The position numbers were made by a program, and so were the translations under genes. Below, piece by piece: positions 18,477 through 27,899 of a DNA stretch of 64,000 bases. Source of the DNA: Pseudoalteromonas rubra. GTDB taxonomy: Bacteria; Pseudomonadota; Gammaproteobacteria; Enterobacterales; Alteromonadaceae. Numbering within the stretch: the first letter of the stretch is position 1; each line of letters starts with the position of its first letter. The notes below the pieces were generated by a model. It worked only from the letters and a program-made list of their open reading frames with translations. It made no database searches and was not told the DNA's origin. The stretch covers positions 1 through 64,000 of the forward strand of contig NZ_PNCJ01000009.1 in NCBI RefSeq assembly GCF_005887115.1, written 5' to 3'.

Positions 18477-19336
18477 GGCACTGGCGTCTGCTTTCACTCA
18501 GTTGTATCGGGCTGTGTGCCTGGCTTTGGGCTCTGGCTGGGCAGCCAGCCAGTACCGGCACGGCTCACGTCGCAGTATCCAGTGAACGCCCGGTGACAGA
18601 GGCGCCACAAACGGTTGAACAGCAACCTCATGCCGCGATGCCAGCACAGGCTGCGCATTGCGGCGCAGTCGTCAAAGCCCATAAGCATCAGCTTGATGAC
18701 TGGATCTTAGCTTTGCAAAGCGAGCAACTGGAGCAAAACTGGGCGCACTATACGCATCGTTTACCACTGTGTTTGCAAGCGTTGGCGCATGATTATATGA
18801 ACTACAAACAAGCGCTAACAGAAGTAGAAAACACGCTTACTGTTCACGAGCGTTTTGAGGCACTGCAAACGCTTCAGGGTCAGTACTTTTCCGATGAGGT
18901 GGTCGCTGCCTGGTTTGAGGAGGAGAACCGCTGGAATGCGCAGACACTGGAGCGCTGGCAAATTCTGTCTGATCAATCGCTCAGCGAGCAGGCACGGCGC
19001 GGCCTCATTGATGCACACATCAGCCAGCTTCCACAAGAAGAGCGTGAGACCATAGTGGCAACGCAAACCCTGATCACACTAAAACAAAGCTGGCAAACCA
19101 TGGATTATAACCAGCTCAGCGCCAGATATGGGGATGAAGCGGCAGAGCGCCTGATGCAAGCAAGGCAGGCACAAACTGACTGGGCGCAGCGGGTGGCGGA
19201 CTATAAGCAGCAGCGCGAAGTGCTGCTCGCCCAGGGTTCAGAGTCGACAAGTCAGGCCAAGATAGCCGCGCTTGAGCAGACACTGTTTAGTGAAAATGAA
19301 CAAAAGCGTCTGGCGGTACTATTGGGTAATGATTAG
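18473..19336 (+). CDS. Lipase-specific foldase (steric chaperone), reduced form
   Basis: A protein of 287 aa with N-terminal membrane anchor LLSLSCIGLCAWLWALAG and a Pro/Ala/Thr-rich linker, followed by a long helical domain. ERFEALQTLQGQYFSDEVVAAWFEEENRW and SQLPQEERE match helical parts of Lif proteins. Typical foldases are ~340 aa and carry the RxxFDY(F/C)L(S/T)A motif in the first mini-domain. Here the stretch after the linker (CGAVVKAHKHQLDDWILALQ) does not show that motif, so mini-domain 1 is altered or cut down. The ATGA overlap with the lipase gene supports coupled translation. Confidence 0.75.
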   Translation: MRHWRLLSLSCIGLCAWLWALAGQPASTGTAHVAVSSERPVTEAPQTVEQQPHAAMPAQAAHCGAVVKAHKHQLDDWILALQSEQLEQNWAHYTHRLPLCLQALAHDYMNYKQALTEVENTLTVHERFEALQTLQGQYFSDEVVAAWFEEENRWNAQTLERWQILSDQSLSEQARRGLIDAHISQLPQEERETIVATQTLITLKQSWQTMDYNQLSARYGDEAAERLMQARQAQTDWAQRVADYKQQREVLLAQGSESTSQAKIAALEQTLFSENEQKRLAVLLGND

Positions 19337-19344
19337 CGCTGCGC

Positions 19345-19731
19345 TTACTTGCGGCACACGCCGCTATCGCAACGGGACTTGCCAGTCAGCCAGTAAGAAA
19401 TGCGATAGCGGTTTTTGGCAAACAGTAAGTAAAACTTATCAGCGATGGGTTTAATGACAGGCCATCTCAGTGGCGCGTACAACCAGCCCATTCCCACTAA
19501 CCGCCACGCCTGATGTGTAACATCCAGACCCAGCAACAGGTTACCGTTGGCATCCAGCGCGTGCAAAACTGTGTTTGCCTTTTCCGGGTCAATGCCGGGG
19601 TAGTGGGCAAAGTCTTCGCTGAAAATATCGACCGTCTTAATGCGCTGGGTTTTATCTCGCTTGGTCAGCGCGGTCATTTCCTTGACGCACAAAGGGCAGG
19701 TGCCGTCATAAAATATGGTGAGTTCGCTCAT
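19345..19731 (-). CDS. DCC-family thiol-disulfide oxidoreductase-like protein (DUF393)
   Basis: A protein of 128 aa. The N-terminal signature IFYDGTCPLCVKEM is the DxxCxxC motif of the DCC/YuxK family. Residues 70-128 contain conserved WRLVGMGWLYAPLRWPVIKP and a final YRISYWLTG. A C-terminal CDSGVCRK adds a second Cys pair. It is cytosolic with no signal peptide. It is convergent with the foldase, eight bases apart. The precise substrate is unknown for the family. Confidence 0.85.
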   Translation of the reverse strand: MSELTIFYDGTCPLCVKEMTALTKRDKTQRIKTVDIFSEDFAHYPGIDPEKANTVLHALDANGNLLLGLDVTHQAWRLVGMGWLYAPLRWPVIKPIADKFYLLFAKNRYRISYWLTGKSRCDSGVCRK

Positions 19732-20324
19732 TCGCTTATCCGGTTGTTTTTAACGCAATACGCACGAGTAAAATAATAAGATCATTGCCGGCGTATGTCT
19801 GCATATTATTTCAGAGTGTTATCCTCTTCATAAGACCGTGTAACTGTCGAATTGTATGTCGGTAAAAAACGAACTCAGCAGACACAAGAGCTGAGCTATT
19901 CTCCTCTTTAAAAGGCTAATTGTAACTCTGTCCCACCTTTGTGATCTAAGTGTATAAAAGGTGATCTTTTGGTTTGTTTTTTCTCTGTCACGAGTGTTGT
20001 TTCATCATCTAATCAATAACATAAGCTCAAACCATTAATAATTATGGTGTTCAATCAGCGGCTGCCTTTAATTATAATATTCGATTACTTAATGAGTCGT
20101 TGTGTAAAAAACATGCCCGGGCTAATCCCTATTCAGGCGTTAGGCTGCGACTTTATTGTGTACAAATATGCTGCATGGTTATGCCATTTTTACACATAAA
20201 ACCACTGGTATTTTGCACTCTTTTTTCAGGTTAAAAACAACCGCCAGAGATATTTGGTTTTAGTATCTCTGGCGGTTTTTTATTCGCCTGAATTATTGTT
20301 AAATTAGGGAGCTTTACAAAGAGC
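19732..20324. other. Long leader/intergenic region before the chemoreceptor
   Basis: About 590 bp without a gene. The right part contains a strong intrinsic terminator (20239-20282) only ~40 bp before the chemoreceptor start, preceded by a compact sequence with catgcccgggctaatccc at 20110. A terminator so close before a start suggests either a small RNA ending there or transcription attenuation of the chemoreceptor. No known riboswitch consensus is recognised. Confidence 0.45.
20239..20282 (+). terminator. Intrinsic terminator upstream of chemoreceptor
   Basis: Perfect 14-bp arms aaccgccagagata / tatctctggcggtt followed by TTTTTTA. No coding region in the preceding 500 bp on this strand explains it, so it probably ends an sRNA or leader transcript. 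Confidence 0.85.
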
Positions 20325-21953
20325 ATGGCAATAAAAGATTTATCCATTACCAAACAAATAGGTTTGAGCTTTTTTTCGGTATTTTTTGTTTTCTTTGCAG
20401 TGAGTCTGTTGACTTATAACGGACTGAAAGGGATCAGCGATGATCTTGATTCAATCGTACAAACCAGTATTCCTTCGGTAGAAATCGTTAAGGATTTAAA
20501 GATAGAGCTCACCACCATTCGTAAAGATGAGTTTGGTGCCACCATGAACCCGGACCACCCCGAAATGAGCGAGTGGCTGAGCATTCTGAGTGACTTACGC
20601 GCCGGGGTAAATCGTAAAATTGCGCTGTACAGTCAGCTTAATGTAAGCGTAAAGGAGCGCCGCCAGTTCGAGGCGTTTGAGTCTGCCTGGCGAAAATATG
20701 CGGCGGCTACGTCAGATTTTAACGCGCTGGTGCGCAGTGGTGAGGTCAACCGTGCTAATGAGACGGTGTTGAACAGCTATCCCGTTTTTGCCAAGGCCAT
20801 GAACGAGCTAAGTGAGCTGGAGAAAATCAACAGTGACAATGTGGGACATGCTGAGTCATCAGCCATCGGCGCCGTCAAAACCGTGATCACGGCCATTATC
20901 ATTTGTACTTTAGTGTGCGCTGTGATGATTGCGCTGATCTGTGTTGTGCTCAGCGGGGCCATCAGACGCCCCCTGGAAGAAGCCATGAACCTGGCCGGCA
21001 GCATTGCAAATGGCGATTTAAGTACCCGTATTGATATTGACTCGGCTGGCAGCAACGAACTGGGCTCTTTGCTGGTGTCACTGGAAAAAATGCGTCAGCA
21101 GTTAAACGGCCTTGTTGTGAAAATTAATGACAGCGCTATCTTGCTCTCTTCTGCGGTTGAAGAAGTGAATATGATCTCAGCACAAAACGCCCAAGGCATG
21201 GAAAATCAGCAAAACGAATTGCAGTCGGTTGCCTCTGCCATGACCCAGATGCAGGCTGCCGTTTCGGAGGTGGCACAAAGCACCGAAATGGGCGCAGAGT
21301 CTGCTAATCAGGCACATATGAAATCGCGTGAGGGCAGTACGGCACTGGCAAGTAGCATGTCGCATATTTCAGCCGTGGCTGAAACCATAACGCACGCGGG
21401 CGAGCTGGCGGTTAACCTTGAAAAGAACGCGCAGAATATCAACGTGGTGGTCGACGTGATCCGTGAAATTGCTGAGCAAACGAACCTGCTAGCGCTGAAT
21501 GCTGCCATTGAAGCCGCCCGTGCCGGTGCGCAGGGCCGTGGTTTTGCAGTCGTTGCCGACGAAGTACGCTCACTGGCACGCCGTACTCAGGAATCAACCA
21601 CACAAATCGTTGAAATTGTCAGTGACTTGCAACAAAAGTCCAAAGAAACGGGGGAAGCCACACGCACCTGTCAGACCGGGATTGATGTGTGCGTAGAGCA
21701 AACCGAGACGGTTAGCCAAACCATCAGCCAGATTGAACAGGAGATCGACAGCATTGCAGCCATGAGCACGCAGATAGCGGCGGCTTGTAATGAGCAGTCT
21801 GTGGTCTCTGAGGAACTCAATCGCAATATTGAGAACATTAATGTGGCCGGTGTTGAGATGACACAAGGAGCCAATCAAATCTCCCATGCCTGTCATGATA
21901 TCAGTGAGCTGGCCCACAGCCTTAAATCCAGTGTTGAGCAGTTTAAGTTATAG
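20325..21953 (+). CDS. Methyl-accepting chemotaxis protein
   Basis: A protein of 542 aa with TM1 around residues 11-31. A four-helix-bundle ligand domain spans ~32-185 ([20 protein letters not shown] typical of 4HB_MCP), TM2 ~187-210 and HAMP ~212-265. The cytoplasmic signalling tip is [20 protein letters not shown], followed by [20 protein letters not shown]. It lacks a C-terminal NWETF-like CheR-binding pentapeptide (ends VEQFKL). It is an inner-membrane receptor for an unknown chemical. It is monocistronic, with a possible attenuator in its leader. Confidence 0.95.
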   Translation: MAIKDLSITKQIGLSFFSVFFVFFAVSLLTYNGLKGISDDLDSIVQTSIPSVEIVKDLKIELTTIRKDEFGATMNPDHPEMSEWLSILSDLRAGVNRKIALYSQLNVSVKERRQFEAFESAWRKYAAATSDFNALVRSGEVNRANETVLNSYPVFAKAMNELSELEKINSDNVGHAESSAIGAVKTVITAIIICTLVCAVMIALICVVLSGAIRRPLEEAMNLAGSIANGDLSTRIDIDSAGSNELGSLLVSLEKMRQQLNGLVVKINDSAILLSSAVEEVNMISAQNAQGMENQQNELQSVASAMTQMQAAVSEVAQSTEMGAESANQAHMKSREGSTALASSMSHISAVAETITHAGELAVNLEKNAQNINVVVDVIREIAEQTNLLALNAAIEAARAGAQGRGFAVVADEVRSLARRTQESTTQIVEIVSDLQQKSKETGEATRTCQTGIDVCVEQTETVSQTISQIEQEIDSIAAMSTQIAAACNEQSVVSEELNRNIENINVAGVEMTQGANQISHACHDISELAHSLKSSVEQFKL

Positions 21954-21969
21954 ACTTTGCGGTTTGCGT

Positions 21970-22857
21970 TCACAGCGCGAAGCGTTGGGTAAAAAACTCA
22001 AGAAACGCCCCTACCCGTGGAGAAACAGTCGAGTGCTTGTAGTAGACTGCATTGACCTCTTCGCGTGGATTGGGGCTCATAATCGCGCCGGGTAACACCT
22101 CTTCAAGCCGCTGATTTTTCATGTCTTGCTGAATCATAAAGCGTGACAGCAGTGCAATACCATTGCCATTTAGTGCCAGCTGACGAACTGCTTCTCCATT
22201 GCTGGCACTGATAGCTGGTTTTATGGTCATTTGCTCTTGTAAGCACCACTGGTTGAGCCTGGGTGCATCAGCAAAACCAATCAGTATGTGTTTATTTAAA
22301 TCAGCCTCGCAGCCTGGCTGGCCATGTTTTGCCAGGTATCGGGGACTGGCTACCAGGTGCAATGTACTGGTTCCGAGTCTTTTAGCATGCAAGTTCGAGT
22401 CGTTTAGTTTGCCAATACGGATCGCCACATCGGTTTTCTTTTCAATCAGGTCGACAATGTTTTCATTGGAGATGAGCTCCAGCGTAATGCCGGGATAGGC
22501 TCTGGCAAAGTCTTCCACATGCGGGATAACCTGATGGAACAAAAAGGGGCTGGCAGCATCTACCCTGAGTTTACCCTTAGGCGCACCTTTTAGGCTATTA
22601 AGTGCTTCCTCACCCTGCGATAAAGCATTGAGTCCGGTTCTTGCGTGGCTCAAAAAGACCAGCCCTTCTTCGGTGAGCTCCACCCGACGTGTACTGCGAA
22701 TAAACAGCGTGACATCCAATGTTTGCTCCAGCCTGGCTACAGAGCGGGATACTTTGGCAGGGTGGGTATTAAGCAAAATAGCGGCTTGTGTGAAGCTGCC
22801 ACAGTCAGCGACTGTAATAAAACTCTTAATGTCTTGTGTTTTGGACTTTAGATCCAT
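21970..22857 (-). CDS. LysR-family transcriptional regulator
   Basis: A protein of 295 aa starting MDLKSKTQDIKSF at 22857 (an ATG three codons upstream is possible). The N-terminal winged helix-turn-helix reads FTQAAILLNTHPAKVSRSVARLEQTLDVTLF, interrupted here only by normal family variation. A LysR substrate domain with DVAIRIGKL follows. It is transcribed away from the MFS gene at 22997, the classical arrangement in which the regulator controls the divergent transporter and itself. Confidence 0.93.
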   Translation of the reverse strand: MDLKSKTQDIKSFITVADCGSFTQAAILLNTHPAKVSRSVARLEQTLDVTLFIRSTRRVELTEEGLVFLSHARTGLNALSQGEEALNSLKGAPKGKLRVDAASPFLFHQVIPHVEDFARAYPGITLELISNENIVDLIEKKTDVAIRIGKLNDSNLHAKRLGTSTLHLVASPRYLAKHGQPGCEADLNKHILIGFADAPRLNQWCLQEQMTIKPAISASNGEAVRQLALNGNGIALLSRFMIQQDMKNQRLEEVLPGAIMSPNPREEVNAVYYKHSTVSPRVGAFLEFFTQRFAL

Positions 22858-22996
22858 GCCTTGCACTACCGATTAGCAAAGTCGTATTCAGTAATATTAT
22901 TACATTTTATGCAAAATGGTTTTGTTATTTGTGTTGTTTTTGTTGGTAATTGAATGCTGCACACTCTTTTCACTTAATTATTGTGAGGAGATCATT
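22858..22996. promoter_or_regulatory. LysR/MFS divergent control region
   Basis: A 139-bp AT-rich region between the divergent regulator and transporter starts, where a T-N11-A LysR box would be expected. A strong SD (gtgaggag, 22983-22990) fixes the MFS start at 22997 and not at the earlier in-frame start at 22916. Confidence 0.6.
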
Positions 22997-24175
22997 ATGC
23001 CTTTGGCTTTGTTTGCGCTGACCTTAAGCGCATTTGCTATCGGGACGACTGAGTTTGTGATTGTTGGGCTGGTGCCCACGATTGCTCAAGATTTAGGGGT
23101 TTCACTTCCCTCTGCGGGTTTGCTGGTGAGTTTATATGCGCTTGGCGTTGCTGTCGGGGCACCAGTGCTGACGGCGCTGACCGGGCGATGGCGCCGTAAA
23201 CAGGTACTGTTAACACTAATGGCTTTGTTTATTGGCGGCAATCTGCTGGCCTGGCAAGCGCCTGGTTATGATTCATTGATTGTTGCGCGGATCCTGACTG
23301 GATTGGCACATGGGGTGTTTTTCTCTATCGGCTCAACCATAGCGACCAGTCTGGTCAGTAAGGAAAAAGAAGCCAGTGCGATTGCCATTATGTTTACCGG
23401 CCTGACTGTTGCACTGGTCACTGGTGTCCCACTGGGTACCTGGATTGGTCAGGAGTTTGGTTGGCGAGCAACCTTTTTGATTGTGTCATTACTCGGTTTG
23501 GTGGCATTTTTTGGCAGCGCTTTTTTGCTACCCGGGAACCTTAAACAAGCAGAGCCTGCCAAGCTGAGCGAACAGCTCAAAGTACTGACTCAGCCACGTC
23601 TGTTACTGGTGTATGCCATGACTGCTGTCGGCTATGGTGGTACGTTTGTGACTTTCACTTACTTGGCCCCTATCTTGGAGCAGGTTTCCGGATTTGCCGC
23701 CAGCTCAGTTGGGTTAATTATGCTGGTTTATGGCGTCTCCGTTGCCGTAGGGAACATTTGGGGCGGCAGGTTGGCTGACCGTCTGGGTCCTGTGAAAGCA
23801 CTGTATATTATTTTTAGCGCGTTGGCGCTGGTGTTGTTTGTGTTCACATGGACGGCGGGCAGCCAAATTGGTGCGGTATTCACCGTATTGTTGTGGGGCG
23901 CATTTGCATTCGGTAATGTACCAGGCTTGCAAGTTTATGTGGTGCAGTTGGCCGAGAAGCATACCCCCAATGCGGTGGATGTTGCATCCGGGCTTAATAT
24001 CGCGGCATTTAATATCGGGATTGCCATTGGCTCGGTGGTCGGTGGGGTCGTCGTTGAAGAAATGTCATTACAGGATACGCCCTGGGTTGGGGGCACTATC
24101 GTGATATTGGCATTGTTGCTGACACGAGCCTCTGGTCTTATGGACAAGCGAGTGCACCGACTGGCATCTTGTTAG
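22997..24175 (+). CDS. MFS transporter, DHA1 (AraJ/YdhP-like) drug/sugar exporter
   Basis: A protein of 392 aa with 12 predicted membrane helices. It begins MPLALFALTLSAFAIGTTEFVIVGLVP, the conserved opening of the AraJ/YdhP/CmlA-type efflux group. Motif A is present as the loop after TM2 (LTALTGRWRRKQV), and the motif C-like GLTVALVTGVPLG lies in TM5. The inner-membrane proton antiporter's substrate is not determinable. Probably controlled by the divergent LysR protein. Confidence 0.9.
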   Translation: MPLALFALTLSAFAIGTTEFVIVGLVPTIAQDLGVSLPSAGLLVSLYALGVAVGAPVLTALTGRWRRKQVLLTLMALFIGGNLLAWQAPGYDSLIVARILTGLAHGVFFSIGSTIATSLVSKEKEASAIAIMFTGLTVALVTGVPLGTWIGQEFGWRATFLIVSLLGLVAFFGSAFLLPGNLKQAEPAKLSEQLKVLTQPRLLLVYAMTAVGYGGTFVTFTYLAPILEQVSGFAASSVGLIMLVYGVSVAVGNIWGGRLADRLGPVKALYIIFSALALVLFVFTWTAGSQIGAVFTVLLWGAFAFGNVPGLQVYVVQLAEKHTPNAVDVASGLNIAAFNIGIAIGSVVGGVVVEEMSLQDTPWVGGTIVILALLLTRASGLMDKRVHRLASC

Positions 24176-24196
24176 TGCGCTAAGTATTTACAGTGT

Positions 24197-24240
24197 CAGG
24201 CGTGATTTAAGCCGCCCTAACTGAGCGTTAATCATGCCTG
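24197..24240 (+). terminator. Hairpin after the MFS gene
   Basis: caggcgtgatt pairs with aatcatgcctg (one mismatch) across a 22-base loop region. There is no T-run, so it is a weak or Rho-assisted end, or merely a palindrome. Confidence 0.4.
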
Positions 24241-24344
24241 CTGTGAACTATCAGAATTTTAGGTGTAATACGATGTTATTGATATTTAGATATATCCTTT
24301 CCCATAATGATGGTTAAATATCACATGAGTCAGGAAGTTATAGT

Positions 24345-25529
24345 ATGGCAAGCAACGATGAATTTATTAAACAAGTTATCTTTGTCGATACGATAGGTGC
24401 CAAAGGACACGGTAAAACGACCTTAACTGCTGCTATCACGAAGGTGCTGGAAAAAGACCATATGGCATCAGCACAAGACTTTGCCGCATTAAATAATGCG
24501 CCACAACACAAAGCCCGCTCAGGCGTGACCTTTTACCGCTCGGAAGCAGAGTACGAATCCTCAGCGCGAGTGTGCGTTCAATATGATTATCCTAGCTTGA
24601 TGGACCAAGCCAAGGGGCTGATCAGTGGCATATCCAGGGTCGATGTGGCAATTCTAGTGGTCACACCGGAGCCTGAACTTATTGAGTCGTGTGGCGAATA
24701 CCTGACGCTATTGCGTGACTGTGGTGTAAGCCAAGTCGTTGTGTTTATTAATAAGTGCGACGTTGCGCAGGGCAAAGAACCCATCGGTCTTATCGAGCCG
24801 CTCGTGAGAGAGCAGCTTGATCGATACTGGTTTGATAGTGAAAGGACACCTGTGATCTATGGTTCTGCATTGCAAGCGCTTGAAGGAGACCCCGTTTGGG
24901 AAGATAAGATACGGGATTTAGTCAGGGCAATGGATAGTCACTTTTTGGATCCCGTTCTTTTTAAAGATCAGCCTTTCTTAATGCCTGTCGAAGATGTATT
25001 TGAGATTCAGTTTCGTGGCACATATACCTGTGGCAGGATTACGTCGGGTACTTTACGAGTAAAAGATTCTGTTGAACTTGCTGGGATTAGAGACTCACGA
25101 CAGACAACTTGTTCGAGAATACAGATTGGATCTCAGCCACAAGACTGTGTGGGTGCAGGAGACCACACAATGATAGTGCTCAAAGGGATCCCACGCGATG
25201 AGATTGAAACAGGCATGGTGCTTTGCGCAAAGGGCACGATGAAGTCATGTAAACGTTTCGAAGCGCTGCTTTATTGTTTGACCGGTGAAGAGGGCGGACG
25301 TAAAACGCCTTTGCACAATGGATTTGAAGGTGACTTTAGACTGCATTACCTTGATGTGGCAGGTACGGTGAGCTGGACCAGCGACATTGAAACGATGGCG
25401 CCGGGCGATAAGCTTAACGGGACCGTCAGGCTGAGTAAGTCTATGGCGATAAAAGCGGGTGTAGAATTCGAGGTCCGCCAGTATGGTCAGGTTGTCGCTG
25501 TCGGGCGTGTAACCTGTCCCATTGACTGA
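24345..25529 (+). CDS. Divergent EF-Tu-like translational GTPase paralogue
   Basis: A protein of 394 aa, the length of EF-Tu, with its three domains in order. G1 is GAKGHGKTT (residues 18-26; EF-Tu GHVDHGKTT). The switch-I region ARSGVTF (57-63) replaces ARGITI. Switch II is DYPSL (81-85) where EF-Tu has DCPGH, so both the DxxG glycine and the catalytic His (E. coli His84) are lost. NKCD is intact (~136-139). Domain 2 (VEDVFEIQFRGTYTCGRI) and domain 3 (LTGEEGGRKTPLHNGFEGDF) are recognisable. It is a stand-alone gene, not in an rpsL/rpsG/fusA context. It likely binds GTP but hydrolyses poorly. It could be a stress or decoy EF-Tu that avoids an EF-Tu-targeting toxin or antibiotic; that is inference. 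Confidence 0.85.
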   Translation: MASNDEFIKQVIFVDTIGAKGHGKTTLTAAITKVLEKDHMASAQDFAALNNAPQHKARSGVTFYRSEAEYESSARVCVQYDYPSLMDQAKGLISGISRVDVAILVVTPEPELIESCGEYLTLLRDCGVSQVVVFINKCDVAQGKEPIGLIEPLVREQLDRYWFDSERTPVIYGSALQALEGDPVWEDKIRDLVRAMDSHFLDPVLFKDQPFLMPVEDVFEIQFRGTYTCGRITSGTLRVKDSVELAGIRDSRQTTCSRIQIGSQPQDCVGAGDHTMIVLKGIPRDEIETGMVLCAKGTMKSCKRFEALLYCLTGEEGGRKTPLHNGFEGDFRLHYLDVAGTVSWTSDIETMAPGDKLNGTVRLSKSMAIKAGVEFEVRQYGQVVAVGRVTCPID

Positions 25530-25541
25530 GTGTTTTAACTA

Positions 25542-25574
25542 AAAAGTCAGCGCCTATCGCAGGCGCTGACTTTT
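25542..25574. terminator. Bidirectional terminator between EF-Tu-like gene and katG
   Basis: aaaagtcagcgcct - atcgc - aggcgctgactttt, perfect 14-bp arms with A and T tracts on both sides. It serves both convergent genes. Confidence 0.92.
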
Positions 25575-25583
25575 AGGATGGGA

Positions 25584-27899
25584 TTACAATTGATGACGCA
25601 AGTCAAAGCGGTCCAGTTGCATCACTTTATGCCAGGCTTTAACAAAGTCTTCTGCAAATTTTTGCTGGGCGTTGTCATAGGCATAGACTTCGGCCACGGC
25701 GCGCAGCTCTGAGTTTGAGCCAAAGATCAAATCCACACTGGTGGCCGTGAAGCGCTTTTTGCCTGTGCTGCGGTCAATGCTTTCGTACAAACCGGCTTGG
25801 CTGGTTTTTTGCCACTGATGAGACATGCTCAGCAGATTGACGAAAAAGTCGTTGCTGAGCGTGCCCACTTTATCGGTAAATACACCGTGCTGAGAGTCCA
25901 TGGCATTGGCACCCAGTACACGTAAACCACCCAGCAGCACCGTCATTTCTGGCACAGTCAGGTTAAGCTGATCGGCTTTATCAACCAGCATTTCGGTTGG
26001 TGAGCGGTAGCTGGCATTCACGTCAAAGTAGTTTCTGAACGCATCCGCTTTTGGCTCTAGCAGCGCGAATGATTCCACATCGGTTTGTGCCTGGGTCGCG
26101 TCGGTGCGCCCTGGTGTAAAGGGCACAGACACCGTAATACCGGCGTTTTTAGCTGCCTGTTCAACTGCGGCGGCACCCGCCAGTACAATTACATCGGCCA
26201 TAGAGACTTGCTTAGTGCCACCGGCTGCGCGGTTAAAGCGCGCCTGTACCGCTTGCAGCTGATTTAAAACTGACGATAGCTCATCCGGGTTGTTAACTGG
26301 CCAGTCTTTTTGTGGTGCCAGCATAATGCGGGCGCCGTTGGCACCACCGCGCATATCCGAGGCACGGAAGCTAGCAGCAGACGCCCAGGCAGTGCGAATA
26401 AGCGCCGGTACGCTGACCCCGGTTTTCAGAATATCCAGCTTAATGGCTTTGGCATCGGCTTCGTTAATTAAAGCATGATCGACCGCCGGGACGGGATCTT
26501 GCCAGATTAACGCTTCATCAGGCGCGGTATTGCCCAGGTAGCGGGCACGCGGGCCCATGTCGCGGTGTGTGAGTTTGTACCAGGCTTTGGCAAAGGCCAG
26601 GCGGTATTCTTCCGGGTTGGCCAAAAAGCGCTCGGCAATTTTACGATATTCCGGGTCATACTTCAGCGCCAGATCGGCCGTGGTCATTACCGGTGAGTTG
26701 AACTTACCTTTGACATGCGCATCGGGTACTGAGGTATGCAACGCTTCATCGGTTGGGATCCATTGAATGGCGCCACCCGGGCTGCGTGTTTGCTGCCATT
26801 CAAAGTTCAGCAGGTTTTGCAGATAGAGCGTAGTCCAGCGGGTCGGTGCCTGAGTCCATGCGCCTTCCAGACCACTGGTAACGGTATCTTCTGAGTGGCC
26901 TTTACCACATTTGTTTTTCCAGCCAAGGCCTTGCTCTTCAATCGCTGCACCACCGGGTTCTTTACCCACACATTTACTGGCTTTATGCGCGCCGTGCATT
27001 TTACCAAAGGTGTGACCACCGGCTATCAGCGCCACGGTTTCCTCGTCATTCATGGCCATACGACCAAACGCCACGCGGATATTTTTGGCCGAGCCTACTG
27101 GGTCGGGCTTACCTTTGGGGCCTTCCGGATTCACGTAGATTAAGCCCATGTGTGTTGCACCCAGCGGGCGCTGTAATTTACCGTCTTTTTCTTCGCGATC
27201 ACTGGCCAGCATTTCAACCTCAGGACCCCAGTAGACTAAGTCCGGCTCCCAGTCGTCTGTGCGCCCACCGGCGAAACCATAAGTTTTAAAGCCCATATTT
27301 TCCAGGCCAACGGTACCGGCCAGAATCATCAAATCGCCCCAGGAAATTTGCGCCCCATATTTTTGCTTAAGCGGCCACAACAGGCGCTTGGCTTTGTCCA
27401 GATTACCGTTGTCAGGCCAGCTGTTGAGCGGGTCAAAGCGCATCTGACCGCCATCACCACCACCACGACCATCTAATGTACGATAGGTCCCCGAGCTGTG
27501 CCAGGCCAGGCGAATAAACAGCGGTCCATAGTTGCCCCAGTCAGCTGGCCACCAGTCTTGTGACGTGGTAAGCAGCGCATTCATATCTCGCTTCAGCGCC
27601 GCCATATCTAGCTGATTGAATGCCATGGCATAGTCGAAGTCTTCGCCCAGTGGGTTGGAGCGGCCGTCGTGGTCGCGCAAAGGAGATAAGTCAAGCTGAT
27701 CCGGCCACCAGAACTGGTTGGATTTGGCCACGCCCATAGGTACATTGCCGGACCCAACAGCGCCTTTAGGTTTGCTGATCTCGCCATTAGACTGGCTGCC
27801 TTGTTGCAGGTCGTCATTGCTGGCGCAGGCGCTGAGGCCTGTTACCGCTATACTTACCAGCGCGGCTAAGGCTGATTTTCTGAATATTTTTGTGGTCAT
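25584..27899 (-). CDS. katG: Catalase-peroxidase with lipoprotein-type export signal
   Basis: A protein of 771 aa from MTTKIFRKS at 27899. The N-terminal and C-terminal peroxidase-like domains are both present. The distal-site signature is [15 protein letters not shown] (Arg, Trp, His), the crosslink Tyr is in [11 protein letters not shown], and the proximal His is in [13 protein letters not shown]. The bifunctional enzyme removes H2O2. It carries a signal ending VTGLSACAS, an LSAC lipobox, which suggests export and lipidation; most KatG are cytosolic, but exported versions (KatP/KatB-like) exist. Monocistronic, convergent with the EF-Tu-like gene. The intergenic region upstream is long and AT-rich. 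Confidence 0.95.
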   Translation of the reverse strand: MTTKIFRKSALAALVSIAVTGLSACASNDDLQQGSQSNGEISKPKGAVGSGNVPMGVAKSNQFWWPDQLDLSPLRDHDGRSNPLGEDFDYAMAFNQLDMAALKRDMNALLTTSQDWWPADWGNYGPLFIRLAWHSSGTYRTLDGRGGGDGGQMRFDPLNSWPDNGNLDKAKRLLWPLKQKYGAQISWGDLMILAGTVGLENMGFKTYGFAGGRTDDWEPDLVYWGPEVEMLASDREEKDGKLQRPLGATHMGLIYVNPEGPKGKPDPVGSAKNIRVAFGRMAMNDEETVALIAGGHTFGKMHGAHKASKCVGKEPGGAAIEEQGLGWKNKCGKGHSEDTVTSGLEGAWTQAPTRWTTLYLQNLLNFEWQQTRSPGGAIQWIPTDEALHTSVPDAHVKGKFNSPVMTTADLALKYDPEYRKIAERFLANPEEYRLAFAKAWYKLTHRDMGPRARYLGNTAPDEALIWQDPVPAVDHALINEADAKAIKLDILKTGVSVPALIRTAWASAASFRASDMRGGANGARIMLAPQKDWPVNNPDELSSVLNQLQAVQARFNRAAGGTKQVSMADVIVLAGAAAVEQAAKNAGITVSVPFTPGRTDATQAQTDVESFALLEPKADAFRNYFDVNASYRSPTEMLVDKADQLNLTVPEMTVLLGGLRVLGANAMDSQHGVFTDKVGTLSNDFFVNLLSMSHQWQKTSQAGLYESIDRSTGKKRFTATSVDLIFGSNSELRAVAEVYAYDNAQQKFAEDFVKAWHKVMQLDRFDLRHQL

